DNA from: Flavobacteriales bacterium
GTDB taxonomy: Bacteria > Bacteroidota > Bacteroidia > Flavobacteriales_D > Parvicellaceae
Assembly: GCA_025210295.1 (NCBI GenBank)
Contig: JAOASC010000048.1
Location: forward strand, 286,977-350,976
Direction of reading: 5' to 3'
DNA: 64,000 nucleotides
The translations under genes and the position numbers were made by a program. The notes beneath the pieces were generated by a model. That model ran no database searches. It saw nothing but the letters and a program-made list of their open reading frames with translations, and was not told where the DNA came from. This document shows positions 27,162 through 34,028 of this stretch, piece by piece (the first letter of the stretch is position 1; each line of letters begins with the position of its first letter).

Positions 27162-27564
27162 ATTGAAGAGTTGTTTCGGCTTCAACTATACTGAAAGTGT
27201 ATATGGAAACTCGATAAGGAGTAAATCTTGTGTTTGAATGATTTTGATCCTTGAAGTAAACTTCTAATCGCCCATTACCTGTAGGTACATTTCCAATGGA
27301 AATTGGTCTGTCATCTGGAGCAACATTTAATCCTGCCATTAACAACCTTGATTCAAAATTTTCAGGAAACAATTCTTTATCGTTTAATTGGATTTTTTGA
27401 CTTCCTCTGTAAAACAGTAATTCGTCTCTATCGGAAGTAATCAGTATTCCCTGAACATATTTTGCATTTTTATCCAATTCAAATTCGCCTTTTACAGTTT
27501 GGTTGGGCTCTTCAATCTTAATGTCAAATCGCTCTTTTATGATATTGTGCTTATAAGTATTCAT
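27154..27564 (-). CDS. Beta-rich hypothetical protein (136 aa), candidate jelly-roll virion protein
   Basis: Strand-rich sequence with YVQGILITSDRDELLFYRGS in the middle, a loop SRLLMAGLNVAPDDR and a closing strand pair (GNGRLEVYFKD, PYRVSIYTFSIV). It reads like a single jelly-roll or similar beta sandwich of a viral capsid or vertex protein. It follows the 235-residue candidate capsid protein across a strongly structured intergenic RNA. No biochemical motif is visible. Fold prediction would be decisive. Confidence 0.5.
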   Translation of the reverse strand: MNTYKHNIIKERFDIKIEEPNQTVKGEFELDKNAKYVQGILITSDRDELLFYRGSQKIQLNDKELFPENFESRLLMAGLNVAPDDRPISIGNVPTGNGRLEVYFKDQNHSNTRFTPYRVSIYTFSIVEAETTLQYD

Positions 27565-27598
27565 CTCTGGTTTTATTTAGCAATTAATAATTCTATTC

Positions 27599-27656
27599 CC
27601 ATTTGAGAGCATCTATTCAGAGGGCTTGAAAAGATGCCCTTAGTGGGATGCAATGG
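27599..27656 (-). ncRNA. Nested intercistronic RNA structure
   Basis: Three nested stems: CCATT/AATGG (27599-27603 with 27652-27656), GCATC/GATGC (27609-27613 with 27647-27651) and AGGGC/GCCCT (27621-27625 with 27636-27640). The outer arm abuts the stop codon of the upstream gene. There is no T-run, so it is not an ordinary terminator; an mRNA processing, stability or packaging element is possible. Confidence 0.5.
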
Positions 27657-28364
27657 TTAAGGAGTTGTTCCTGTTCCATCAAGTCCTACATATAGGTACT
27701 GATCTTGAGGGATGTTTAGTTGAGTACCAAGCTCAACAGTAAACTCAATCAATTCCTCATCTCTGATTAGCCTAGGATTATCGAGTTTGTAATACCCTAA
27801 TGGAACGGTATGATCGTTATCCGTAGCAAATCTTCTGATCGATTGATTCTCTGGAATGATTTGTTTTCGGTTAGCTTTCAAACTGAACTCCCCATTGCAA
27901 ATTGCAGGTACAGATTTCACGCTCTTAAAGTCGATTGCCTTTAAACCTTCTCGGCTGTCTGATTCAGGGTTTCTTCCTGTTAAAAGAAAGATTCCACTTA
28001 CTAAGAAAACCATGTTTTTAGGCAACTTTGCGTTTGAAATGTTTCTCAATCCAACCTCTTTATCATCCTGTGGCTCGAACATTTTAATGGTCTTGCTAGT
28101 AATTAATTTGGTTGAATAAATGGTGTAGTCTGCTAATCTTACACCCCCTCTAAGTAGTTCTCCCTTTACGTGTTTGGGAACTTGCTTAAAGAATTTTTCC
28201 ATTTCTGCTCTGGATCTTCTTGAACCGTGAACTTGACCTGTAATTTTTCTGATAAACATTGCTTTTTTTACTGGCGACATGTGTCTTGTCGCTTTTTCCA
28301 ATTCACCAATACCAAACAATTCTCCTACATTGTTGTATTCGCTATTCATTAATTCATCTGTCAT
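27657..28364 (-). CDS. Candidate major capsid-like protein (235 aa)
   Basis: N-terminal ~80 residues are helical and basic; the rest is beta-rich: ADYTIYSTKLITSKTIKMF, KLPKNMVFLVSGIFLL, then ELIEFTVELGTQLNIPQ and a C-terminal strand YLYVGLDGTGTTP. The size is near that of the smallest double jelly-roll capsid proteins (PM2 P2 is about 270 residues), and closely packed beta proteins follow. I recognise no sequence family; the capsid proposal rests on size, strand pattern, position and the lack of any tailed-phage head genes. Confidence 0.45.
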   Translation of the reverse strand: MTDELMNSEYNNVGELFGIGELEKATRHMSPVKKAMFIRKITGQVHGSRRSRAEMEKFFKQVPKHVKGELLRGGVRLADYTIYSTKLITSKTIKMFEPQDDKEVGLRNISNAKLPKNMVFLVSGIFLLTGRNPESDSREGLKAIDFKSVKSVPAICNGEFSLKANRKQIIPENQSIRRFATDNDHTVPLGYYKLDNPRLIRDEELIEFTVELGTQLNIPQDQYLYVGLDGTGTTP

Positions 28365-28430
28365 GACTTTTTATTTTTGTATCCGCCTATTACGGATGGG
28401 TTAATAATTACACACTGAGGGTGTTCTTTT
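28365..28430 (-). other. Intercistronic hairpins upstream of the candidate capsid gene
   Basis: On the minus strand, ACAC-cctca-GTGT and ATCCG-taatagg-CGGAT follow each other between the stop of the glycine-rich membrane protein and the candidate capsid start. Neither has a T-run. They may mark processing or boost translation of the downstream gene. Confidence 0.35.
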
Positions 28431-29033
28431 TTATATGCTACTTAAATCAGGTTCTTCGATTAAATCAAAAGCAAAATCATCTTCTTCATAATCTGATGAT
28501 GGTTCAGGCAAAACATCCGCATTCATTTCATACTTTAATGCTTCGTTTTGATTGTTTCTATCGAAAATTTCAAGGCTAGATAAATCAATAGCTCCAACTT
28601 GATTGTCTTCTAATTGATTGTTCTTTTTAATGACTTTATCCAAGTAGAATGCAGTAATTAATTCATCTTTAAACTGAACCAATCTCGATTTTGCTTTGGA
28701 GGTTTCTCCTGCCAAAGTAAAACCGCTTATGGCATTAGCTTCTGCTAAATTTTTATTAGAAATGGCTTTACCAATTCCGTAGGCAATGGTTGCTGAACCA
28801 GCAAGTCTTAGAATGCCTGTGTCTTCATCCATGTAATGACTACCTGCTATTAAAGCTAGTCCTATTGGGAGAGCGGCTCTACCTGCACTTGCTCCAATAC
28901 CTGCACCAACCGTAGCTCCTACAAGTAAATCAACAAGTGTTTTAAGTCCTGTTCCTTTAAGATCGCCTTTGGTTTTCTGTGCCTTGTATTTAGCAAGTAT
29001 CCCTTTAGATTTGTTATTTTTTTTCTTCTTCAT
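28431..29033 (-). CDS. Glycine-rich membrane protein (200 aa)
   Basis: Very basic N-terminus (KKKKNNKSKGILAKYKAQK), two hydrophobic glycine/alanine-rich segments near residues 32-60 and 75-92 (LVDLLVGATVGAGIGASAG; LAGSATIAYGIGKAI) and an acidic C-terminal tail. The GxxxG-rich helices resemble small proteins embedded in internal membranes of tailless phages, but no homology is claimed. 31 bp separate it from the transglutaminase-like gene. Confidence 0.55.
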   Translation of the reverse strand: MKKKKNNKSKGILAKYKAQKTKGDLKGTGLKTLVDLLVGATVGAGIGASAGRAALPIGLALIAGSHYMDEDTGILRLAGSATIAYGIGKAISNKNLAEANAISGFTLAGETSKAKSRLVQFKDELITAFYLDKVIKKNNQLEDNQVGAIDLSSLEIFDRNNQNEALKYEMNADVLPEPSSDYEEDDFAFDLIEEPDLSSI

Positions 29034-29064
29034 CTTATTGAGATTTATTTGTTTAACATTTATA

Positions 29065-30816
29065 CTAGAGCAATTCTATTTTCTTCATCTTGGATGCTCT
29101 AGCAACAGGAGACTTTCTTCTGGTTTTAGTTGTGAGTTTTTTTGTTGGGCTTCTTCGTTTCTTTTTCTTTCTCTTGGGTGCTCCAAGTGTTCCATCTATT
29201 CCTGATAAACTTTTCTTTTTCCTTTGGCTTTTTTTGTACAAAAGATAACCTCCGCCTACAACAGCTAAAGCAATTCCTCCACTAGCGACTGGATTCTTTT
29301 TAACCCAAGCCATTAGTCCTTTTTTTTCTGGTTTTGGTTCAGTTGAATCTTCGACAACACTTGTGTTAGTTGTATCTACAAATTGAGGTTGAGGATTAAC
29401 TACCAATGGAATTGGTGTTGGTGTTGATGCAGATCTAGTTTGAATAATTGGAGTAGGAGTAGCCTGTTTATTTGAAAAGCTACTGATTAGGTTTTGAACA
29501 CTAAACTTGCGTGTTTGCTCTTCTTGGTTATCTGTGTTGTCTTGAATAACCTCTTGTTGAGCTTGTGGTGAACCTTGTTTGAATAAGCTTCCTAGTTTTT
29601 TAATTAAAGAAGCTATGGTTGCTAAAACTCCAGTTGCCGAAGCAATGGCTGTTCCAGTAGCTACAACTCCCAAACCATTGATTCCATTTTCTACTTCTGA
29701 AAATTCATCATCAAACAGTTCATCTCCAAGAATGGTTCTTAATTCATCCTCATCAAAAACTGGAGTTATAATCTCTCCTAAACCATTTAAAACAACTCTA
29801 CGGTCTCTGTTTCCTTTTCCAGATAGAATGGCTTTTTTAAGGTTTTCGGTTTTACCACCTGCTCCAAAGTATATTTTTTCTACTTTTTCACGAATACGTT
29901 TAAGTTGATTAAACTTGTTCATATCCATGTTGTTTTTTAGAGCTTCTGCATCTGACCAGTAAGCAAAACGTATTTTACTTGCTATTTTCATTAAGTTTAA
30001 CTTCATACTTGCTAAAACTCCTGCCCTTAAAAGCGCGGTAGCAGGATTAACTCTATTTATGGCGTGAAGCCCTTTTTTTAATCCTTTTTTGATGTTGTTT
30101 ATACTGACTTTTTTAGCAACACTTTTTACTTTCTTTTTTGCCTTTTTAAAAAAGCTTCTTAAACCTTCTAAATCTTGTGCTTCATCTACTATCATGCTTT
30201 GCACGTCCATTGGATAGTCGTTTTCTAAGAACTCATCTAGCTCTTCGAATTCATCAAAGTCATCTTCTTCGAATCCGTTTAAATATTGCAATTCCATATT
30301 GATATCTTTTTTTGCTGAATACGGCACTTCACGATTGAATTTGTGAACTACTGTATCCAAGATTATTATTCCATTATTTGTGTGTGCGATTGGGTAAACG
30401 TGCTCGAAATCGTGCGATCTATATTTGGTTAATCGGAATGAGAAAGGGATTTTCAAATTCGTTAAGATTGAACCAATAAATACACTCATACAATCACAGT
30501 CAATACCTGCTATTCTATCTTTCCAAGTTCGAGAGGGTCTTCTTACTTGTTCTTTGCCCATTTCATCTTTAGTGTATTGTAGATGGGTAAAGCAAAAGTT
30601 CCAGATGTTTTGGCAAGTGTCATATTCAGTTGAAGCTTCCAGCATTTGAGCAATAGAAAAAGTATCTTCAAGGGTTGTAGAAACAACTTCTTTCATCAAA
30701 TGAATCGTGTCGTCTAAGTGTGCTACCTTTTTTACAATCACATTCTCTCCCTTAGGAATAGGAAACAAATGGTTGAATTGACTTCCGTTTTTGATATGTC
30801 TTTTGCCTGTTTTCAT
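29065..30816 (-). CDS. Transglutaminase-like cysteine protein with membrane segments
   Basis: 583 residues. The N-terminal ~165 residues carry a papain/transglutaminase-type triad: Cys in GIDCDCMSVF (~105), His in DFEHVYPIA (~140) and Asp in ILDTVVHKF (~153). Middle: basic helices (FKKAKKKVKSVAKKV). Hydrophobic stretches occur near residues 385-405 and 515-535 (VASGGIALAVVGGGYLLY). The C-terminus is strongly basic (GAPKRKKKKRRSPTKK), as in proteins that contact nucleic acid. It could be a maturation protease or cross-linking enzyme of a virion. Enzymatic activity is inferred from motif order only. Confidence 0.6.
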   Translation of the reverse strand: MKTGKRHIKNGSQFNHLFPIPKGENVIVKKVAHLDDTIHLMKEVVSTTLEDTFSIAQMLEASTEYDTCQNIWNFCFTHLQYTKDEMGKEQVRRPSRTWKDRIAGIDCDCMSVFIGSILTNLKIPFSFRLTKYRSHDFEHVYPIAHTNNGIIILDTVVHKFNREVPYSAKKDINMELQYLNGFEEDDFDEFEELDEFLENDYPMDVQSMIVDEAQDLEGLRSFFKKAKKKVKSVAKKVSINNIKKGLKKGLHAINRVNPATALLRAGVLASMKLNLMKIASKIRFAYWSDAEALKNNMDMNKFNQLKRIREKVEKIYFGAGGKTENLKKAILSGKGNRDRRVVLNGLGEIITPVFDEDELRTILGDELFDDEFSEVENGINGLGVVATGTAIASATGVLATIASLIKKLGSLFKQGSPQAQQEVIQDNTDNQEEQTRKFSVQNLISSFSNKQATPTPIIQTRSASTPTPIPLVVNPQPQFVDTTNTSVVEDSTEPKPEKKGLMAWVKKNPVASGGIALAVVGGGYLLYKKSQRKKKSLSGIDGTLGAPKRKKKKRRSPTKKLTTKTRRKSPVARASKMKKIELL

Positions 30817-30819
30817 AGC

Positions 30820-31326
30820 TTATAATTGAATAGTTGTTTTGTCATCTAATGGGAAATCTCCTATAGATGTAAATGCGTGTGATAAAGTTTCAATTGATAC
30901 TTGAACCTTTTGAGTAGAATCTCCACTTTGTAGTCTTGATAAAATATCTGGACTAATCGTTACGATACTGAGCCATGGAACTAGGATTGATGTTATAATA
31001 TTCCCAGTTTCACTAAAAGCGTTAATACTTATTCTTCCTTTTGAATCTTTAATAGAATCTGGAATTTCAACATTTTGCATAGTACTACTTGCAACCAACT
31101 TATCGTTAATTAATAGTTTTACTAGGGGTGGAGTGATCTTTAAATTCGCTCTGCTTGGGTTTTTAATGTTGTAGTTTAAAGTCACATTAATTCCCTGAGC
31201 CGATATTAGACCTCTTTTTCCACTTACGCTCACTATTGCTTTGTTGCTTGCTCTGGAAAGAGATAATAAATACCTTCCTCCGAAAAATACCCCAATGCCC
31301 AATGCTATGTATTTAATTGCTTTCAT
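30820..31326 (-). CDS. Membrane-anchored LEA14-like beta-sandwich protein (168 aa)
   Basis: Short N-terminal membrane anchor (IKYIALGIGVFFGGRYLL) followed by a beta sandwich with the pattern INVTLNYNIKNPSRANLKI and LLINDKLVASSTM, typical of LEA type 2/WHy-like domains that bind or shield membranes. Start and stop are within 4 bp of the transglutaminase-like gene, so the two are co-translated. Function unknown. Confidence 0.55.
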   Translation of the reverse strand: MKAIKYIALGIGVFFGGRYLLSLSRASNKAIVSVSGKRGLISAQGINVTLNYNIKNPSRANLKITPPLVKLLINDKLVASSTMQNVEIPDSIKDSKGRISINAFSETGNIITSILVPWLSIVTISPDILSRLQSGDSTQKVQVSIETLSHAFTSIGDFPLDDKTTIQL

Positions 31327-31351
31327 TTTTTTTGCTGTTCAAGTGTTGTTT

Positions 31352-31549
31352 CTATTTTGTCTCACGCAGTTTTTTTAGTTTTTTTTTAACTGAATGAATA
31401 TGTTCATTCAGCTTGTTTGAGATAATTTGAACTTTCTCTCCTAACTTGGTCACTTTCTTTGCTGTCTCTTTAAAGTCTCCGTGAAAATCTTTAATGAAAT
31501 AGAGACAAACTGCTACAAGAAGTGAGTTGATAATCAGTAATGCTTCCAT
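31352..31549 (-). CDS. Small membrane protein with coiled coil (65 aa)
   Basis: N-terminal transmembrane helix (ALLIINSLLVAVCLYFI) and a Lys-rich amphipathic remainder (KKVTKLGEKVQIISNKLNEH). Similar in design to the 73-residue protein at 22911-23132. Possibly holin/spanin-like. No family recognised. It is the first gene after the direct-repeat region and may head the structural operon. Confidence 0.55.
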   Translation of the reverse strand: MEALLIINSLLVAVCLYFIKDFHGDFKETAKKVTKLGEKVQIISNKLNEHIHSVKKKLKKLRETK

Positions 31550-31623
31550 AATATTTGTTTTTTGATTTATTCAAATTTGAGAATGTTCTATCGGCTTCAT
31601 TTTCAAATCAGTGTGATAGCGGT

Positions 31624-31656
31624 TGAAAAGGTGTGCTTTAGTGTGAAAAGGTGTGC
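31624..31656 (-). repeat. Two 13-bp direct repeats, 20-bp period
   Basis: TGAAAAGGTGTGC occurs at 31624-31636 and 31644-31656 (plus strand). The 20-bp period is two helical turns, as for a regulator-binding site upstream of the leftward structural genes. The second copy ends at the stop codon of the sigma-like gene. Confidence 0.5.
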
Positions 31657-31977
31657 CTAATTCAAGAATACTTGATTAAAATCATGCTCAATTCGCATTA
31701 CATTTTTCCTTTCAAGCAGGTTATTCATCTTGCGTAAGTGATCTGACACTTCTTTACTCAATCCAATTTCTATTCGCTTTAGAATGGCTTCGAATATTTG
31801 TCTTAATTTGGTTTCACAGACCTTATGTTCTTTAGCCATTTCTGCAAATGATTTCTCTTTTACTATTCTTTGAAGGAGTAATTTGATCTGTATATCTCTC
31901 AATTCTCCCCATAATTCTGGATCACTCTTTATCCAAAGAGCCAGAAAGATGTTTATGTCTTTTTTATCAATTTTCAT
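31657..31977 (-). CDS. Sigma-region-4-like HTH protein (106 aa)
   Basis: Residues ~28-72 read like a sigma-70 region 4 helix-turn-helix (LQRIVKEKSFAEMAKEHKV, then KLRQIFEAILKRI). No other domain. It precedes the structural genes and may be the late transcription activator of the element, with the 20-bp-period repeats downstream as a candidate target. Leader sequence is shared with the patatin gene. Confidence 0.55.
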   Translation of the reverse strand: MKIDKKDINIFLALWIKSDPELWGELRDIQIKLLLQRIVKEKSFAEMAKEHKVCETKLRQIFEAILKRIEIGLSKEVSDHLRKMNNLLERKNVMRIEHDFNQVFLN

Positions 31978-32007
31978 CTTACTTAGTTTTTATGATTAGT
32001 AAATAAT

Positions 32008-32024
32008 TGCCCATTATGGGCTTA
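32008..32024 (-). repeat. Stop-codon hairpin repeated in the metal island
   Basis: TGCCCATTATGGGCTTA contains the stop of the 68-residue gene and an immediately following 13-nt palindrome. The same 17-mer, again holding a stop codon, lies at 45132-45148 after the TolC gene. A related palindrome follows the stop at 25483. Confidence 0.55.
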
Positions 32025-32228
32025 TCGAAATTGATTGAGGTATCTAATTACATGATCGGGATTCACTTGCCAGTATTCACAGTATTCGTAAATACTTAAT
32101 CTGTTTCCAGTCTTACCAAGTGAATCTCTTATCGTTAGATGTTCTTTTCGAGCGGCATTAATAGCACACCCATTTAGGATCTGAATATCCTTTGGAGTGA
32201 TGTAAAAGCTATTTTTTAACTCGGTCAT
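32022..32228 (-). CDS. Small HTH-like protein (68 aa), first gene of the leftward operon
   Basis: Sequence pattern FYITPKDIQILNGCA ... LSIYEYCEYWQVNP resembles small putative DNA-binding proteins common on Bacteroidota mobile elements. No experimentally known function that I can name. Position as first gene on the minus strand, divergent from two small regulators, suggests a control role. Confidence 0.5.
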   Translation of the reverse strand: MTELKNSFYITPKDIQILNGCAINAARKEHLTIRDSLGKTGNRLSIYEYCEYWQVNPDHVIRYLNQFR

Positions 32229-32283
32229 TTTCGATTCGTTTCTTCAAATGTCCGAAGCAAAAAATACGGAGACGACAACCTAA

Positions 32284-32310
32284 GGGGGGTGCGTGGGGGG
32301 TACACGTGGG
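32284..32310. other. G-run cluster in the divergent control region (32229-32448)
   Basis: G6 (32284-32289), G6 (32295-32300) and G3 (32308-32310) lie within 27 bp of otherwise AT-rich DNA; GGTACAC (32299-32305) is mirrored by GTGTACC (32399-32405). A G-quadruplex, replication start or regulator site is possible. The rest of this 220-bp region contains no gene. Confidence 0.4.
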
Positions 32311-32448
32311 TGCTTTTATCAGAAAAAAGACGAGAAATAAGCTTTAAATGTTAAAAATTGTTTCGTTTAGTCGATTAATTGAACCTTTTCATAATTGGGT
32401 GTACCATTTTAATAGAAACTACGTTATCTAGTAGGGACATATAAGTCT

Positions 32449-32682
32449 ATGATTATTATGGGAATAACACATTATACACCAACTGAGTTATTAGAACTCT
32501 ATCCTGATGCCAAAAAAATAGGTTGGACACCTACGAAAGTTGGTATGATGTTTAGAAGTGGCTTATTAGTTGGTTTTATAAGTGGTAAGCATAACTCAGC
32601 AATGATTTTAGAAGAAAGTTTTATTGAGTTAATGAAATATACTAACCGTGTTAACCGTAGTAGAGATATAAACCTTGGTTAA
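32449..32682 (+). CDS. Small putative regulator, paralogue 1 (77 aa)
   Basis: Helical protein with PTELLELYPDAKKIGWTPTK and MFRSGLLVGFISGK, reminiscent of MerR/excisionase-like small DNA-binding folds. It aligns in pattern with the next gene around a shared W-T...(M)-x-S-x-LL-x-G core. Divergent from the leftward operon. A role in control of excision or of the element's promoters is plausible. An alternative ATG at 32458 is in frame. Overlaps the next gene by 8 bp. Confidence 0.55.
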   Translation: MIIMGITHYTPTELLELYPDAKKIGWTPTKVGMMFRSGLLVGFISGKHNSAMILEESFIELMKYTNRVNRSRDINLG

Positions 32683-32983
32683 GTATAAACACTTAAAAAG
32701 ATATATGGATCAAAATAACTATTTAGATGATATGTTGCTGGATTTCAGTAACAATTCAATACCTTTAGAGAATAAAGAACAACTATTAAAAATGGAACTC
32801 TTGACAATCGAGCAGATATTTGAACAGTTCCCAGAGATAAGAACTAAGTTCAATTGGACAAAAGAAGACCTAGAGATGTTACTGGATAGTAACCTGCTTT
32901 TAGGCAAAATAGAAAAAGAAGAAGTGTATATTTCTAAATTAAGCCTTAAACAGCTTATTGAGTATAGAAATAACGTAAAATAG
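32675..32983 (+). CDS. Small putative regulator, paralogue 2 (102 aa)
   Basis: Contains TIEQIFEQFPEIRTKFNWTK and MLLDSNLLLGKIEKEEVYIS, lining up with the previous protein. N-terminal 40 residues are extra. Translated from a start overlapping the upstream gene by 8 bp (GTT/TTG region), or from ATG at 32704 (MDQNNYLDD...), which I cannot exclude. Function unknown; likely regulator. Confidence 0.5.
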   Translation: MVKYKHLKRYMDQNNYLDDMLLDFSNNSIPLENKEQLLKMELLTIEQIFEQFPEIRTKFNWTKEDLEMLLDSNLLLGKIEKEEVYISKLSLKQLIEYRNNVK

Positions 32984-33070
32984 TAATACCTAATTTTAAA
33001 AGAATTCAGTTTAGAAATAAGCTGGATTTTTTTATGCCCTATTTTCTCTGAAACCCTTATAAACTCCATC

Positions 33071-33144
33071 TCATCCCATAACCACCCCATAACGTGTTCA
33101 TAACAACATCATGTCATCCCATAACCACTTCATAATGTGTTTAT
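33071..33144. repeat. Two 31-bp direct repeats upstream of the Fur-like gene
   Basis: TCATCCCATAACCAC.. at 33071-33101 recurs at 33114-33144 with four or five changes; the period is 43 bp, about four helical turns. It lies 39 bp before the Fur-like start codon and between the element and the metal island. Operator, iteron or element boundary. Confidence 0.5.
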
Positions 33145-33182
33145 CTTACTTTTTTTAATTAAATTCGCTTGTTAAATTATAT

Positions 33183-33593
33183 ATGAACAAAAAACTAGAA
33201 CATAAACTCAAAGATAATTCTATCAAACCAACAGCAATGCGTCTGTTGGTATTAAAGTTTTTAACTGAACAAAATAAGGCTGTTTCTCTTCAAGATATTG
33301 AATTAGCATTTGAAAGGGCAGATAAAAGCACTCTCTTTAGAACTTTAAAAACTTTTGAGAGTAATAAAATTATACATAGCATAGAAGATGGTACAGGTCA
33401 CTTAAAATATGCTTTATGTTTAGAAGGGTGTAGTTGTTCTCCAATAGATTTACATTATCATTTTCATTGTAATATATGTAAAGAAACATTTTGTTTAACA
33501 GAACTAAATGTCCCAACTATCGAATTGCCTAAAAACTTTGAGATGCAACAAGCAAATATGGTAATTAAAGGTATTTGCGGAACTTGTAAATAA
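33183..33593 (+). CDS. Fur/Zur-family metalloregulator
   Basis: 136 residues. Winged helix near residues 15-75 (KPTAMRLLVLKFLTE; STLFRTLKTFESNKI) and a metal-binding dimerisation part with HYHFHCNICKETFCL and a terminal CGTC, giving two Cys pairs for the structural zinc. Fur-family repressors in this position commonly control the following divalent-metal efflux genes. No SD is visible; repeats upstream are candidate operators. Confidence 0.9.
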   Translation: MNKKLEHKLKDNSIKPTAMRLLVLKFLTEQNKAVSLQDIELAFERADKSTLFRTLKTFESNKIIHSIEDGTGHLKYALCLEGCSCSPIDLHYHFHCNICKETFCLTELNVPTIELPKNFEMQQANMVIKGICGTCK

Positions 33594-33636
33594 ACTTTGC
33601 AACTCACTTGCATCACTTTATATATATATTTGTTAT

Positions 33637-33960
33637 GTGAGATTTTTTACATTCATATTAGCTTTATATACTTTGGTGTTATCAATAATGCCTTGTGGGG
33701 ATGATATGGTAGTTTCAAACAATAATGAATATTCTATTTCTCATGTAGAAGATAGCTCTCACAATCATGATTCTGAGAGTGAGGATAATTGTTCTCCTTT
33801 TTGTATTTGTCAATGTTGTGGTTCGCCTATCAACCTTCCTCTAAATGATTTAATTTCTTCAAATAAAAAAGCTGAAAATTCTAATTTATACCCTAATTAT
33901 ATTTTTAATTATTCTTTTGATTTCAAAGGAGGGGTATGGCATCCGCCAAGCATAGGTTAA
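33637..33960 (+). CDS. DUF6660 family small exported protein
   Basis: Starts with GTG: ATG two bases earlier is followed at once by TGA. A -7 box TATATTTG at 33625-33632 implies a very short leader. Signal peptide (FFTFILALYTLVLSIMPCGD), a His/Asp/Glu-rich segment (SHVEDSSHNHDSESED) and a cysteine cluster CSPFCICQCCGSP that could bind metal. DUF6660 proteins usually precede Czc/Cus-type RND genes in Bacteroidota. Probably a periplasmic metal-binding accessory. Confidence 0.75.
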   Translation: MRFFTFILALYTLVLSIMPCGDDMVVSNNNEYSISHVEDSSHNHDSESEDNCSPFCICQCCGSPINLPLNDLISSNKKAENSNLYPNYIFNYSFDFKGGVWHPPSIG

Positions 33961-34028
33961 ACAAAATCAATGGATAAGTGCGTCTTGTCAATTTTAGTTT
34001 TCAAGTTTAATTTATAAAACACATCATT

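Noticed and set aside
13089..32400. Integrative conjugative element
   Set aside because: No relaxase, coupling protein or type IV secretion gene can be recognised in the run.
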